Shown piece by piece: positions 8,455 through 16,582 of a stretch of 20,799 nt of DNA. This stretch comes from CALMZN01 sp964443785 (GTDB taxonomy: Bacteria; Patescibacteriota; Patescibacteriia; UBA1558; GWA2-36-10), in contig CAYUER010000016.1 of the NCBI GenBank assembly GCA_964443785.1, forward strand, positions 1 to 20,799, read 5' to 3'. Positions within the stretch are counted from its first letter, which is position 1. Every line of letters starts with the position of its first letter. The position numbers and the translations under genes were made by a program. Under the pieces are notes generated by a model. That model was not told the origin of the DNA, searched no databases, and saw only the letters and a program-made list of their open reading frames with translations.

Positions 8455-8949
8455 ATGGCCAAACAACTAACCATTTTAGGTTTTGATCCAGGGCTAGCCG
8501 ATACTGGCTTTGGCCTTATTTGTCGGCAGGACAACAAGTTCCAATATTTACTATGTGGTAGTATCAAGACTAGGCCGGAAAAAACTTTTTCCGCCAGATT
8601 ACTAGAAGTATACAAGGAAGTCAGTGGTCTGATCGCTGAATATCAGCCAGATCTGGTGGTAGTAGAAAAATTATTTTTTGCCAAAAATACCAAGACAGCC
8701 ATGGATGTGTCTCAGGCGAGGGGAGTTGTTTTGCTGGCGATTGCCCAGCAGGGCAAAACCCTACTAGAGCTGACGCCTTTACAGATCAAGCAAGCCATAG
8801 CCTCTAGCGGCCAAGCTAGCAAGCGTCAAGTAGGTTTGATGGTCAAAAATTTATTGCAATTATCGGCGGTGCCACAGCCCGATGACGCGGCTGATGCTTT
8901 GGCCATTGCCATTGCTGGGGCATCATTTAATATTCTACTCAAGAAATAA
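8455..8949 (+). CDS. ruvC: Crossover junction endodeoxyribonuclease RuvC
   Basis: 164 residues, standard length. The RNase H-fold active site is complete: D11 in GFDPGLADTGFG, E71 in VVVEKLFFAKN, and D144/D147 in QPDDAADALAIAIA. The conserved KTAMDVSQARG and TPLQIKQA segments are present. RuvC cuts Holliday junctions symmetrically and normally acts with the RuvAB branch-migration motor; ruvA and ruvB do not follow here, so they must be elsewhere if present. Start ATG 8455 lies two bases after the yebC stop; the stop overlaps the next start by one base (TAATG), implying translational coupling to glgA. Confidence 0.96.
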   Translation: MAKQLTILGFDPGLADTGFGLICRQDNKFQYLLCGSIKTRPEKTFSARLLEVYKEVSGLIAEYQPDLVVVEKLFFAKNTKTAMDVSQARGVVLLAIAQQGKTLLELTPLQIKQAIASSGQASKRQVGLMVKNLLQLSAVPQPDDAADALAIAIAGASFNILLKK

Positions 8950-10430
8950 TGAAAAAATTAAAAATAGTTTCTATTTCTTCGGAGGTGCATCCCTACTCCA
9001 AGACCGGTGGTTTGGGTGATGTCTCTAGGTCCCTGCCCAAGGCCTTGCATCGACTGGGACATGAGGTGATTATTATTACTCCGTTTTATTCCCAGGTGAT
9101 TCAAGCAGAAAAGTTTCATATTCAGCAGATTTTTAGTGATGTCAAAATAAAAATTGACGCTAAAAATGAAGAGTCAGTTAGCTATTATCGCGCCGAGCTT
9201 TTACCTGGCCTAAAAGTTTATTTTATTGGCAACGAAAAATATTTTTCTCGTCACAAAAAGCTCTATGGCTCACAGCATGAAAATGCTCGGTTTTACCTCT
9301 TTGATATTGCTGCTCTCAAGCTTATTTCTCTGTTAAAATTTGAAGCTGATATCATCCATTGCCACGATTGGCACACAGGCTTGATACCATATTTGAGGCA
9401 AAATAGATTCAAAGCCAGTCAGACTCTGGCCAAAGCCGCCACTGTCTATACTATTCACAATCTAGTTTTTCAGCTTGGTCACAATTGGTGGGAAGTGCCA
9501 GTCGAGAAGCGTGACAAAGGTACAAAATCCTTGCCACTTTTTCACGAGAAAAGCATTGAATACATCAACTTTGCCAAGAGGGCAATTGTTTATTCAGATA
9601 TAGTAAACACCGTCTCAGAGACCTACGCCGAAGAAATATTAAAACCAAGTTTTGGTCAGGATTTGCATCGTATTTTACGTCATCGCCAAGATCGTCTCTT
9701 TGGTATAGTCAACGGCATTGACTACAAGGAGTACAATCCGATCAATGACCATAATTTGGTAGTAAATTATGACCATAAAAAAATTCAGCGCAAAAAAGTA
9801 AACAAAGAGCACATTCAAAAATTATTTGGCCTCAAGGTAGATCAAGATGTGCCGGTGCTTTGCACCACTTCACGCGTCACCTACCAAAAAGGCTTTGATC
9901 TTATTTTGAATACTTTGAACAATATCATGGACATGGGCGCCCAGTTGATCATCATCGGAGCTGGTGACAAGAGCTATATCAAAGAATTCATGAAATTGGC
10001 CAAAAAATATCCACAGCAATTGGCAGTCATCCCCTCTCATCAGGATAATCAAAAATATGAAACCTTGGTTTACGCTGGTTCGGATATGTTTTTGCTGCCA
10101 TCTCATCATGAGCCCTGCGGCATCAACCAATTGATTAGCTTCCGCTATGGCTGTGTGCCTATAGTCAGGCAGACTGGCGGTCTCAATGACACAGTAGAAA
10201 ATTTTGAGCCAGACAATAAAAATAGCAATGGTTTTACTTTCAAAAATTATGACCACAAAGAATTTTTGATTGCCTTGACTCGCGCTCTAGAAACCTACAA
10301 ACATAAAAAGATTTGGCGCGATTTAGCTTGTCGAGGGATGAAGGCTTCATACTCTTGGGAGATACCGGCCAAAGAGTATTTGGAGCTTTATCAAGAAGCG
10401 ATCAAGATAAAAAATTCAGCCGCTCAATAA
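8949..10430 (+). CDS. glgA: Glycogen/starch synthase, GT5 (first copy)
   Basis: 493 residues, typical for bacterial GlgA. N-terminal nucleotide-sugar loop SKTGGLGDV (K18, G20-G21), HCHDWHTG (138-144), YTIHNL (167-172), and VNGIDYKEYNP in the linker; C-terminal domain with SRVTYQKGFD (R309, K314) and the catalytic-site segment HHEPCGINQLISFRYG (E388) followed by RQTGGLNDTV. GT5 enzymes elongate alpha-1,4-glucan chains from ADP-glucose (or UDP-glucose). It overlaps ruvC by one base and heads a carbohydrate block with GH57, a kinase-like protein, a second GlgA and a GalT-like enzyme. No glgC, GH13 glgB or glgP is present in the window. Confidence 0.93.
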   Translation: MKKLKIVSISSEVHPYSKTGGLGDVSRSLPKALHRLGHEVIIITPFYSQVIQAEKFHIQQIFSDVKIKIDAKNEESVSYYRAELLPGLKVYFIGNEKYFSRHKKLYGSQHENARFYLFDIAALKLISLLKFEADIIHCHDWHTGLIPYLRQNRFKASQTLAKAATVYTIHNLVFQLGHNWWEVPVEKRDKGTKSLPLFHEKSIEYINFAKRAIVYSDIVNTVSETYAEEILKPSFGQDLHRILRHRQDRLFGIVNGIDYKEYNPINDHNLVVNYDHKKIQRKKVNKEHIQKLFGLKVDQDVPVLCTTSRVTYQKGFDLILNTLNNIMDMGAQLIIIGAGDKSYIKEFMKLAKKYPQQLAVIPSHQDNQKYETLVYAGSDMFLLPSHHEPCGINQLISFRYGCVPIVRQTGGLNDTVENFEPDNKNSNGFTFKNYDHKEFLIALTRALETYKHKKIWRDLACRGMKASYSWEIPAKEYLELYQEAIKIKNSAAQ

Positions 10431-10453
10431 TCATTATTTAAATTTTTTACAGG

Positions 10454-11608
10454 ATGAAAAAAATAACTTGGGTTAATTTTTTACACATTTATCAACCACC
10501 TTGGCAGACGGTTGGCGTGGTGCAGCAGGTAGCTAGTCAGAGCTATGAATATTTGATTGCCTTGTTCAAAAAATATCCACATTATCGAGCGACTATCAAC
10601 ATCAGTGGTTGTTTGCTCGATATGCTATATGAGCTGCGACCGGATCTAATCAAAGATTTGCAGACTTTAGTCAAAAGAGGTCAAATAGAGCTGACTGGTA
10701 GCTCACAATTTCACGCCATCTTGCCCCTGCTCAGCCCAGAAGAAGCATTGAGACAAATCAAGCTCAATGAGTTGACGGTCAAAAAATATTTTCCCCAAGT
10801 GAAATTATCTGGTTTTTATTTGCCAGAGATGGCCTATAGTCCAGAGTTGGGACGCTTGGTCAAAAAGTGTGGCTACCAATGGCTGATACTAGATCCAGTA
10901 TGCGCTAGCACCAAGATTGAGAATAATATTTTGTACAAGATTAAAGATATTGGTCTATCGGCCATATTTCGTGATCGACTAATCTCCAAAAAATATCCAG
11001 CTGAAGAAATTTTCAAAAAAATAGATAAAATAGCAAAACCAGAAATTATCATCAGTGCCACTGATGGAGAAATATATGGCCATCGTCATGAAGATTGGCA
11101 GGGGCACATTGAAAAGCTTTTGTTGCACCCAGAGCTTGAGACCCAGACAGTTTCTACTTATTTGGCTAGTCTAGGCAAGAAGCAGGAGATTGCTTTGCGC
11201 TCGGCTAGCTGGGAGTCTAGTGAAAAAGAGCTCAAAAACAAAACACCATTTTTATTGTGGGATGACCCGAAAAATAAAATACACCAAGATTTATGGAGTC
11301 TACTCAAGCTAGCTAGCAAACTACTGACAAAGTACAAAAAAGATCCGAATTTTCAGTGGGCTAGAATGCACCTTGATGCTGGTAGTACTTCTTGTACTTT
11401 TTGGTGGGCCTCAGCTAGGAGACCATCGGATTTTTCACCGCTTACTTGGCATCCTGATATGATAGACAATGGCGCCGAAGAGCTCATCCGCAGTGTGCGC
11501 TCACTCCAGCTAGCTAGCTCCTCCGAAAAAATCAGAGCAGAAAAACTATACCTTAATATCAAAAAAAATACTTGGACTACTCATTGGCAAAAATACAGCA
11601 AACAATAA
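10454..11608 (+). CDS. Glycoside hydrolase family 57 protein (amylase/glucanotransferase-like)
   Basis: 384 residues with the GH57 (beta/alpha)7-barrel signature. Region 1 is LHIYQPPW (10-17), region 2 ELTGSSQFHAILPL (79-92), region 3 GFYLPEMAYSP with the expected nucleophile E125, and region 4 SATDGEIYGH with the expected acid/base D204. GH57 includes alpha-amylases, 4-alpha-glucanotransferases and branching enzymes; this one is short, lacking the large C-terminal domains of the 1,4-alpha-glucan branching type, so I leave activity at alpha-glucan hydrolase or transferase. No signal peptide is visible, so it probably acts in the cytoplasm on the polymer made by the flanking GlgA proteins. Start ATG 10454 is 23 bases after glgA with an AGG immediately upstream. 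Confidence 0.85.
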   Translation: MKKITWVNFLHIYQPPWQTVGVVQQVASQSYEYLIALFKKYPHYRATINISGCLLDMLYELRPDLIKDLQTLVKRGQIELTGSSQFHAILPLLSPEEALRQIKLNELTVKKYFPQVKLSGFYLPEMAYSPELGRLVKKCGYQWLILDPVCASTKIENNILYKIKDIGLSAIFRDRLISKKYPAEEIFKKIDKIAKPEIIISATDGEIYGHRHEDWQGHIEKLLLHPELETQTVSTYLASLGKKQEIALRSASWESSEKELKNKTPFLLWDDPKNKIHQDLWSLLKLASKLLTKYKKDPNFQWARMHLDAGSTSCTFWWASARRPSDFSPLTWHPDMIDNGAEELIRSVRSLQLASSSEKIRAEKLYLNIKKNTWTTHWQKYSKQ

Positions 11609-11650
11609 TTATCAATCATCATTTTATCTTATCAAATAATTTGCAAAGGG

Positions 11651-12712
11651 ATGGACATCAGCATTATCAAACAAGACATGGACAGGCTTTTGGACAAAGA
11701 TTTTGTTACAGCATTGTTCAACGAGCGTCTAGTAAATTTTTATCCAAAATTCAAAAAAATAGCAGGACTCGATATCAATACTTACAAAAAACATACCGGC
11801 AAAACTAGCATGATTTTGGTATTGGAATATGTCGTCACTTATGTAGACAGCTCCAGCCAAAGCCAAAAAATAAATTTATTTGCTTCAGCGCATTCTGATG
11901 GCTCTAGAGCTAGAGCTTTTGATGCACAAAATTATTTGTATCAGCATGGTTTTGATCAGGGTTCATTTTTGGTTGCCAGACCATTGTTTTATCTAGCAGA
12001 GCAATACGCCTTTTTTTACCAAGCAGCTTTGGGTAGGACCCTACGCAAGATGTTGCGCCAAGATGCCAATATTGAAGTAGGAAAATTTTTAGAGCAGTCA
12101 GCGCAGTGGGTCAAAAAATTACATCAGTGTCCAATAGAAGCTCAGCATAATTTCAAGCATTTTAATGTCAGACAGATGTCACCTCAGCCAGCCAAGTTTT
12201 TGGCTGACTTGAGTGCCGTCTATCCGGAGCTGGGCTCTCGTCTGCAGGGCATTTACGATCGTTTGTGTTTGTTACAAGAAAAAAACGAGCAATTTTATCA
12301 GCCGACTTTGGTCCACGGTGATTACCATCCAGAAAATATTATTTTCAAAAGTTCAGAGCCAGAGAAAATAAAGGTGATTGATCTAGTTGATTTGGCCTTG
12401 GGTGACCCGATGATTGATTTGGGTTCATTTGTCCAGCAGTTTGATTTTATGTTTTTTCAAATTTTAAATAGAGAAAAAATAAATCAATTAAAAATTAGTT
12501 TTTTAGAAAATTATTTCTCCACTTCTTTTCAAGATATTGATATTAATTACATCAACCGTCTGAATTTTTTTCAAGCTTGGGTAGTCATTCGCACTACGCT
12601 GTTGTTGTTTTATGCCAAGTCAGCCAGACACCCTCTCGACAAGCTGGTAGAGGAGACTGGGCGCTATCTTGATCTCGCTGAAAATAGTCAGCGCCAGATC
12701 AATCTCTATTAA
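11651..12712 (+). CDS. APH-fold phosphotransferase, possibly a sugar kinase
   Basis: 353 residues of the aminoglycoside phosphotransferase/choline kinase fold. The catalytic loop is LVHGDYHPENIIF (H222, D224, N229) and the metal-binding segment is VIDLVDLALGDPMIDLGSF (D244 or D247). The N-terminal lobe is divergent. Despite the family name, members include maltokinase, homoserine, choline and methylthioribose kinases. Sitting between GH57 and a glycogen synthase, a kinase for glucose, maltose or an oligosaccharide released from the polymer is the best guess, by context only. The ATG at 11651 has AAAGGG directly against it, closer than usual, so a start at the next ATG (11678) is possible. Confidence 0.8.
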   Translation: MDISIIKQDMDRLLDKDFVTALFNERLVNFYPKFKKIAGLDINTYKKHTGKTSMILVLEYVVTYVDSSSQSQKINLFASAHSDGSRARAFDAQNYLYQHGFDQGSFLVARPLFYLAEQYAFFYQAALGRTLRKMLRQDANIEVGKFLEQSAQWVKKLHQCPIEAQHNFKHFNVRQMSPQPAKFLADLSAVYPELGSRLQGIYDRLCLLQEKNEQFYQPTLVHGDYHPENIIFKSSEPEKIKVIDLVDLALGDPMIDLGSFVQQFDFMFFQILNREKINQLKISFLENYFSTSFQDIDINYINRLNFFQAWVVIRTTLLLFYAKSARHPLDKLVEETGRYLDLAENSQRQINLY

Positions 12713-12747
12713 TAGTAAAAATAAAAAATTAAAATAAAAATTTAGTC

Positions 12748-14211
12748 ATGCCAAAGAAAATAAAAATATTATTTTGTGCCGCTGAAGCTAGTCCTTTAGC
12801 CAAGGTCGGTGGCTTGGGAGATGTCATCGGCTCTCTACCTCAGGCGCTAAACAAAATAGCCCTAGATACGCGAGTTATTTTGCCTTTTTATGGTTCGATA
12901 GCCAAAAAATATAAAGTAAAATTGTTAGAAAAAGACAGAGCCATAGAGCTAGATGGTCGTCATGAGCGTTTTAGTATTTATCAGGGCATCATACCCAATA
13001 GCACTGTGACAGTCTATTTGGTCAAGCACAAATTTTTTGACAGCACGGACATATATTTTGGTCAAAAGCTCATAAAGTCAGGCACGAGAAATATCGGTGA
13101 CCTTGAGCGCTTTACTTTTTTTTCCAAGGCCATTGTAGAGAGCCTTGGCTTTTTGACTTGGCAGCCAGATATTATCCATTGTCATGATTGGCACACAGCT
13201 TTGGTGCCTACTTTTTTGGATGAATATGTTTTGAAATACCAAAAATTTCCCAATCCCAAGACTTTGCTGACTATTCACAACCTCGCTAGCCAGGGCAAAA
13301 CCAAGCTAGATATTTTGGACTACGCTGGCTTGCATCATGACTTGACCCCAGCAGTGATGGAAGACTACTATGATCAGGATGGACAGATTTTGGATTGCCT
13401 AAAGATTGGTATTCTTTCGGCTGATCGTCTGACTACAGTCAGTCCTAGCTATGCCCGAGAAATTTTGACCAAACAATATGGTGAGCAACTTGAGCAATAT
13501 TTGCTAAGGAGAAAAAAACACCTAAGTGGCATAGTCAATGGTATTGATATAAATTTTTTTGACCCCAGCAAAGATAAATTTATTTACAAGAAATATAGCC
13601 ACAAAAATTTTACCAGCGGTAAAGCAGTCAATAAAGAAAAATTGCAAAAAGCACTATCTTTGTCTGTAGAAAAAAACACGCCAATTTTCGGTCTAGTTAC
13701 TAGATTGTTTGCCCAAAAGGGTTTGGATATTTTGTTGCCCGCTTTAGAAAAACTTATTAGCACAGAAAAATTTCAGCTAGTAGTATTGGGCTCTGGTTTG
13801 CCAGAATACGAAAAAGCCATTTTGGCCCTACAGGCAAAATATCCCAAGAGAGTAGCTGTTAAAATAGGTTTTGATGAGCGTCTGGCTCAGCGTATTTACG
13901 CTGCTTCTGACTTTTTCCTCATGCCCTCGGCTTTTGAGCCCTGTGGCCTAGGACAGCTGATTGCTATGCGCTACGGCTCTATACCTATTGTCCGGGCCAC
14001 TGGCGGCCTCAGGGACACAGTGGGGGCCAATAGGGGCTTGGTTTTTAAAGCATATAGCCACAGTGAGCTAGAAAAAACTATCAAAAAAGCCCTGCGCCTC
14101 TACCAAGCACCCAAGACGCTAAATGCCATGATTAAGCATGATATGCAAATAGATTTTTCTTGGGATCAGTCAGCCCAAGTCTATAAAAAACTTTATCAAA
14201 AAATAATATAA
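12748..14211 (+). CDS. glgA: Glycogen/starch synthase, GT5 (second copy)
   Basis: 487 residues and paralogous to the copy at 8949. Conserved: AKVGGLGDV (K19), HCHDWHT (144-150), LTIHNLASQGK (174-184), VNGIDINFFDP, TRLFAQKGLD (R319, K324), and AFEPCGLGQLIAMRYG (E397) with RATGGLRDTV. All expected catalytic elements are present in both copies, so neither looks degenerate. The HNLASQGK and YAASDFFLMPS stretches are closer to classical bacterial GlgA than the first copy, which has an unusual HNLVFQLGHNWWE segment. The pair may differ in donor, primer or chain-length preference; this is inference. A gap of 35 bases separates it from the kinase-like gene. Confidence 0.93.
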   Translation: MPKKIKILFCAAEASPLAKVGGLGDVIGSLPQALNKIALDTRVILPFYGSIAKKYKVKLLEKDRAIELDGRHERFSIYQGIIPNSTVTVYLVKHKFFDSTDIYFGQKLIKSGTRNIGDLERFTFFSKAIVESLGFLTWQPDIIHCHDWHTALVPTFLDEYVLKYQKFPNPKTLLTIHNLASQGKTKLDILDYAGLHHDLTPAVMEDYYDQDGQILDCLKIGILSADRLTTVSPSYAREILTKQYGEQLEQYLLRRKKHLSGIVNGIDINFFDPSKDKFIYKKYSHKNFTSGKAVNKEKLQKALSLSVEKNTPIFGLVTRLFAQKGLDILLPALEKLISTEKFQLVVLGSGLPEYEKAILALQAKYPKRVAVKIGFDERLAQRIYAASDFFLMPSAFEPCGLGQLIAMRYGSIPIVRATGGLRDTVGANRGLVFKAYSHSELEKTIKKALRLYQAPKTLNAMIKHDMQIDFSWDQSAQVYKKLYQKII

Positions 14212-14234
14212 TTTACCCTATTAAATAAATTTTT

Positions 14235-15164
14235 ATGAAGTCAGAAATTAGAAAAGACTACATTCAAGATAAATATGTTATTATCGCACCTCGTCGCTCA
14301 CAGCGACCAAATGATGTGCGCATGCCAGCTGACCAAGCCTCGAAACAATTCGATGAGTCTTGTCAATTTTGTCCGAACAAACTCAAAAATAGCAAAGGAC
14401 TTTATCATCTGGGCCCAGCAGCCAATTGGCGAGTCAAAGTTTTGGCCAACAAGTTTCCAGCGGTCACTCTAAACAATCCTAAAGCCTACGGTCAGCAAGA
14501 AGTTGTCATCGAAACTCCTGACCACACGAGAGAGCTAGAAGATTTATCCCTAGATCATATCAGCGATTTGCTGACTGTCTATGCTGATCGCACTAGGGCA
14601 ATCACGAAAAATAAAAAAATAGAATATATTTTGATTTTCAAAAACAATGGTGGTACAGCTGGTGCTAGTTTGCAGCACGCTCATTCGCAGATTTTTGCTA
14701 CCAGTTTTTTACCACCGCACTTATCTGACAAGTCTCAGCGTCAGCAAGCCTACAAGCTAGAAAAGGGCACCTGTGTCTATTGTGATGTGATCAAAAAAGA
14801 AAAACAAGGACCACGCTTTGTCTGGCAGGATAAAAACGTCATTGCTTTCACACCTTATGCCTCTATGTTCAACTACGAAATCTGGATCATGCCCAAGCGC
14901 CACATCGACAATATTACTGAGCTGACTGCAGTCGAAAAATTGTCCTGGGCCAAAATATTGAAACACTCTTTAAAAAAAATCAGCCAACTCAATCTGCCCT
15001 ACAATTATTATTTTCATCAAGTCATACATGATGAGGACCAGCATCTTTACATGAAGATAGTGCCGCGCGGCTCAGTCTGGGCTGGGGTAGAGGTTGGCTC
15101 CGGTCTGATCATCAATCCGATAGCGCCAGAGGAGGCAGCCAAGTTTTATCGACAGGGACTATAG
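14235..15164 (+). CDS. galT: Galactose-1-phosphate uridylyltransferase-like nucleotidyltransferase
   Basis: 309 residues of the HIT superfamily GalT branch. It starts with RKDYIQDKYVIIAPRRSQRP, has a zinc-type CQFC pair (C43, C46), the FKNNGGTAGASLQHAHSQI active site with H148-A-H150-S-Q152 (H150 as nucleotidylated histidine), and a second domain opened by CVYC (C180, C183). Classical GalT exchanges UMP between UDP-glucose and galactose-1-phosphate; close relatives act as ADP-glucose phosphorylase or accept other hexose phosphates. As the last gene of a glycogen block lacking glgC, a role in sugar-nucleotide supply or recovery is attractive but unproven. I see no terminator before the trp promoter that follows. 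Confidence 0.85.
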   Translation: MKSEIRKDYIQDKYVIIAPRRSQRPNDVRMPADQASKQFDESCQFCPNKLKNSKGLYHLGPAANWRVKVLANKFPAVTLNNPKAYGQQEVVIETPDHTRELEDLSLDHISDLLTVYADRTRAITKNKKIEYILIFKNNGGTAGASLQHAHSQIFATSFLPPHLSDKSQRQQAYKLEKGTCVYCDVIKKEKQGPRFVWQDKNVIAFTPYASMFNYEIWIMPKRHIDNITELTAVEKLSWAKILKHSLKKISQLNLPYNYYFHQVIHDEDQHLYMKIVPRGSVWAGVEVGSGLIINPIAPEEAAKFYRQGL

Positions 15165-15178
15165 TTTTAGTTGTTGGA

Positions 15179-15207
15179 TTGACAAAATATTACATCAAAG
15201 ATAAGAT
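15179..15207 (+). promoter_or_regulatory. Sigma70 promoter of the trp leader
   Basis: Perfect -35 TTGACA (15179-15184), 17-base spacer, -10 TAAGAT (15202-15207). The expected start, about seven bases beyond the -10, falls at about 15213-15215, directly on the leader-peptide ATG at 15214. Confidence 0.75.
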
Positions 15208-15213
15208 AAAAAT

Positions 15214-15279
15214 ATGAACAATCATTTTAGCTACAATTTAGTTTGGTGGAAGGATTTTAGAGGCTGGCGTAGCTATTGA
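15214..15279 (+). CDS. trpL: trp operon leader peptide
   Basis: A 21-codon ORF from ATG 15214 to TGA 15277-15279, immediately upstream of trpB. Three of its 21 residues are Trp, two adjacent (LVWWKDFRGW), encoded by TGG at 15244-15249 and 15265-15267. Trp is normally the rarest residue, so this density just ahead of a tryptophan synthase gene is the hallmark of a ribosome-mediated attenuator. The tandem Trp codons lie 10 bases after RNA strand 1, and the stop codon lies just past strand 2, the spacing needed for the classical stalling switch. There is no convincing Shine-Dalgarno; the predicted transcription start coincides with the ATG, so translation may be leaderless. The peptide itself is expected to have no function beyond being translated. 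Confidence 0.8.
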   Translation: MNNHFSYNLVWWKDFRGWRSY

Positions 15280-15327
15280 TTTTTATTTTTTTAAAAAAAC
15301 AATTACGCCAGCTTTGCTGGCTTTTTT
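15228..15327 (+). promoter_or_regulatory. trp attenuator: competing RNA pairings 1:2, 2:3 and 3:4
   Basis: Strand 1 TAGCTAC (15228-15234) pairs perfectly with GTAGCTA (15269-15275). Strand 2 GCTGGCGTA (15263-15271) pairs perfectly over 9 bp with strand 3 TACGCCAGC (15304-15312). Strand 3 GCCAGC (15307-15312) also pairs with strand 4 GCTGGC (15316-15321) ahead of six T residues. Pairings 1:2 and 2:3 exclude each other, as do 2:3 and 3:4. A ribosome stalled at the tandem Trp codons would cover strand 1 and free strand 2 to form the antiterminator; one that reaches the TGA covers strand 2 and lets the terminator form. Confidence 0.8.
15307..15327 (+). terminator. Intrinsic terminator of the trp attenuator
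   Basis: Perfect 6-bp GC-rich stem GCCAGC/GCTGGC with a TTT loop, followed by TTTTTT (15322-15327), 20 bases before the trpB start. It may also stop transcripts running in from the galT operon, since no other terminator is seen between them. Confidence 0.85.
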
Positions 15328-15347
15328 AATTATATAATTTTAAATTT

Positions 15348-16547
15348 ATGAATAAAAAATATGACATCAATCCAGATAAGCAAGGATATTTTGGTAATTA
15401 TGGCGGCCAATTATTGCCACCAGCACTAGAAAGAATATTTGTAGAAATTGCGGATTATTATGAAAGGGTAAAAAATGATGACACTTTTCAGGCAGAGCTA
15501 AAGGATTTATTGCACAATTATGTTGGTCGCCCTAGCCCTATTTATCATGCCAAGAATCTTAGTCAAAAAATAGGCGGAGCCCAGATAGTTTTGAAAAGAG
15601 AGGATCTCAATCACACCGGTGCCCACAAGATTAACCATACTTTGGGTGAGGCTTTGCTAGCCAAAAAAATGGGGAAGAAAAAATTACTAGCAGAAACTGG
15701 CGCTGGTCAGCATGGCGTTGCTCTAGCTACTGCTGCGGCGGTTGTAGGCCTGCCCTGTGAGATTCACATGGGGCTAGTAGATATTGCTAAACAAGCGCCC
15801 AATGTTTTGCGGATGAAAATTTTAGGCGCCAAAGTAGTCCCAGTTTCCTCTGGTACCAAAACCTTAAAAGACGCTGTTGATAGTGCTTTTCAAGCTTTTT
15901 TAGCTGATCCAGAAAATACTTTTTTTGGTATTGGTTCAGTAGTTGGTCCTCATCCTTTTCCTGCTATGGTGAGAGATTTTCAGAAAATAGTAGGCCAAGA
16001 AGCCAAGGAACAATTTCAAAAAATGTTTGGTAAAAATCCAGATGTGTTGGTAGCTTGTGTTGGTGGCGGTAGCAATGCTCTGGGTCTTTTTTCCGAATTT
16101 TTAGAAGATAACAGCATTGATATTTTTGGTGTAGAGCCGAGTGGTCGTAGTTTGGCTATCGGCGAGCATGCCGCCACTCTCACTCTTGGCCAGCCCGGTG
16201 ATATTCATGGCATGCATACTTATGTTTTACAAGATCAGCGTGGTAATATACAGCCAGTATATTCTGTTGCCTCTGGTTTGGATTATCCAGGTGTCGGACC
16301 GCAACACGCCTATTTGAAAGATATGAAAAGAGTAAAATATGAATTGATTAATGATGAAGAGTGTTTGGACGCTTTTGTAGAATTAGCTAAAGTAGAAGGC
16401 ATTATCCCAGCTTTAGAAAGTTCTCACGCTGTTGCTTTTGCCATGAAGCAAGCTAAAAAAATGTCCGCAGATAAGATAATATTAGTCAATTTGTCTGGGC
16501 GAGGAGATAAGGATATAGATTTTGTAGCGGACCGATTATCTTTATAA
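15348..16547 (+). CDS. trpB: Tryptophan synthase beta subunit
   Basis: 399 residues, the normal TrpB length. It has GYFGNYGGQLLPPALE at the start, the PLP lysine in HTGAHKINHTLGEA (K94), the catalytic glutamate in LAETGAGQHG (E117), the phosphate-binding loop GGGSNALG (about 239-246), GLDYPGVGPQHA, EGIIPALESSHA and the C-terminal SGRGDKD. TrpB joins indole and serine to give tryptophan. No trpA or other trp gene is adjacent: after trpB comes a terminator and then a convergent Fic gene. A lone TrpB could use external indole, salvage it, or pair with a distant TrpA. Expression is predicted to be under the attenuator just upstream. Confidence 0.96.
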   Translation: MNKKYDINPDKQGYFGNYGGQLLPPALERIFVEIADYYERVKNDDTFQAELKDLLHNYVGRPSPIYHAKNLSQKIGGAQIVLKREDLNHTGAHKINHTLGEALLAKKMGKKKLLAETGAGQHGVALATAAAVVGLPCEIHMGLVDIAKQAPNVLRMKILGAKVVPVSSGTKTLKDAVDSAFQAFLADPENTFFGIGSVVGPHPFPAMVRDFQKIVGQEAKEQFQKMFGKNPDVLVACVGGGSNALGLFSEFLEDNSIDIFGVEPSGRSLAIGEHAATLTLGQPGDIHGMHTYVLQDQRGNIQPVYSVASGLDYPGVGPQHAYLKDMKRVKYELINDEECLDAFVELAKVEGIIPALESSHAVAFAMKQAKKMSADKIILVNLSGRGDKDIDFVADRLSL

Positions 16548-16556
16548 AAATAAAAT

Positions 16557-16582
16557 CCCTCTAATATTTTAGGGGGTTTTTT
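16557..16582 (+). terminator. Intrinsic terminator after trpB
   Basis: An 8-bp stem (16557-16564 with 16569-16576, one G-T pair), loop TATT and a T-run at 16577-16582, ten bases beyond the trpB stop. Confidence 0.85.

Noticed and set aside
11572..11808. 78-codon ORF bridging the GH57 and kinase-like genes
   Set aside because: It overlaps both real genes out of frame and has no motif.
15277..15279. UGA recoded as glycine, as in Gracilibacteria/SR1
   Set aside because: The long genes contain no in-frame TGA, and a stop is needed exactly here for the attenuator geometry.
15214..15327. T-box riboswitch controlling trpB
   Set aside because: No stem I or T-box sequence is present, and the short leader with Trp codons and ribosome-type alternative pairings explains the region better.
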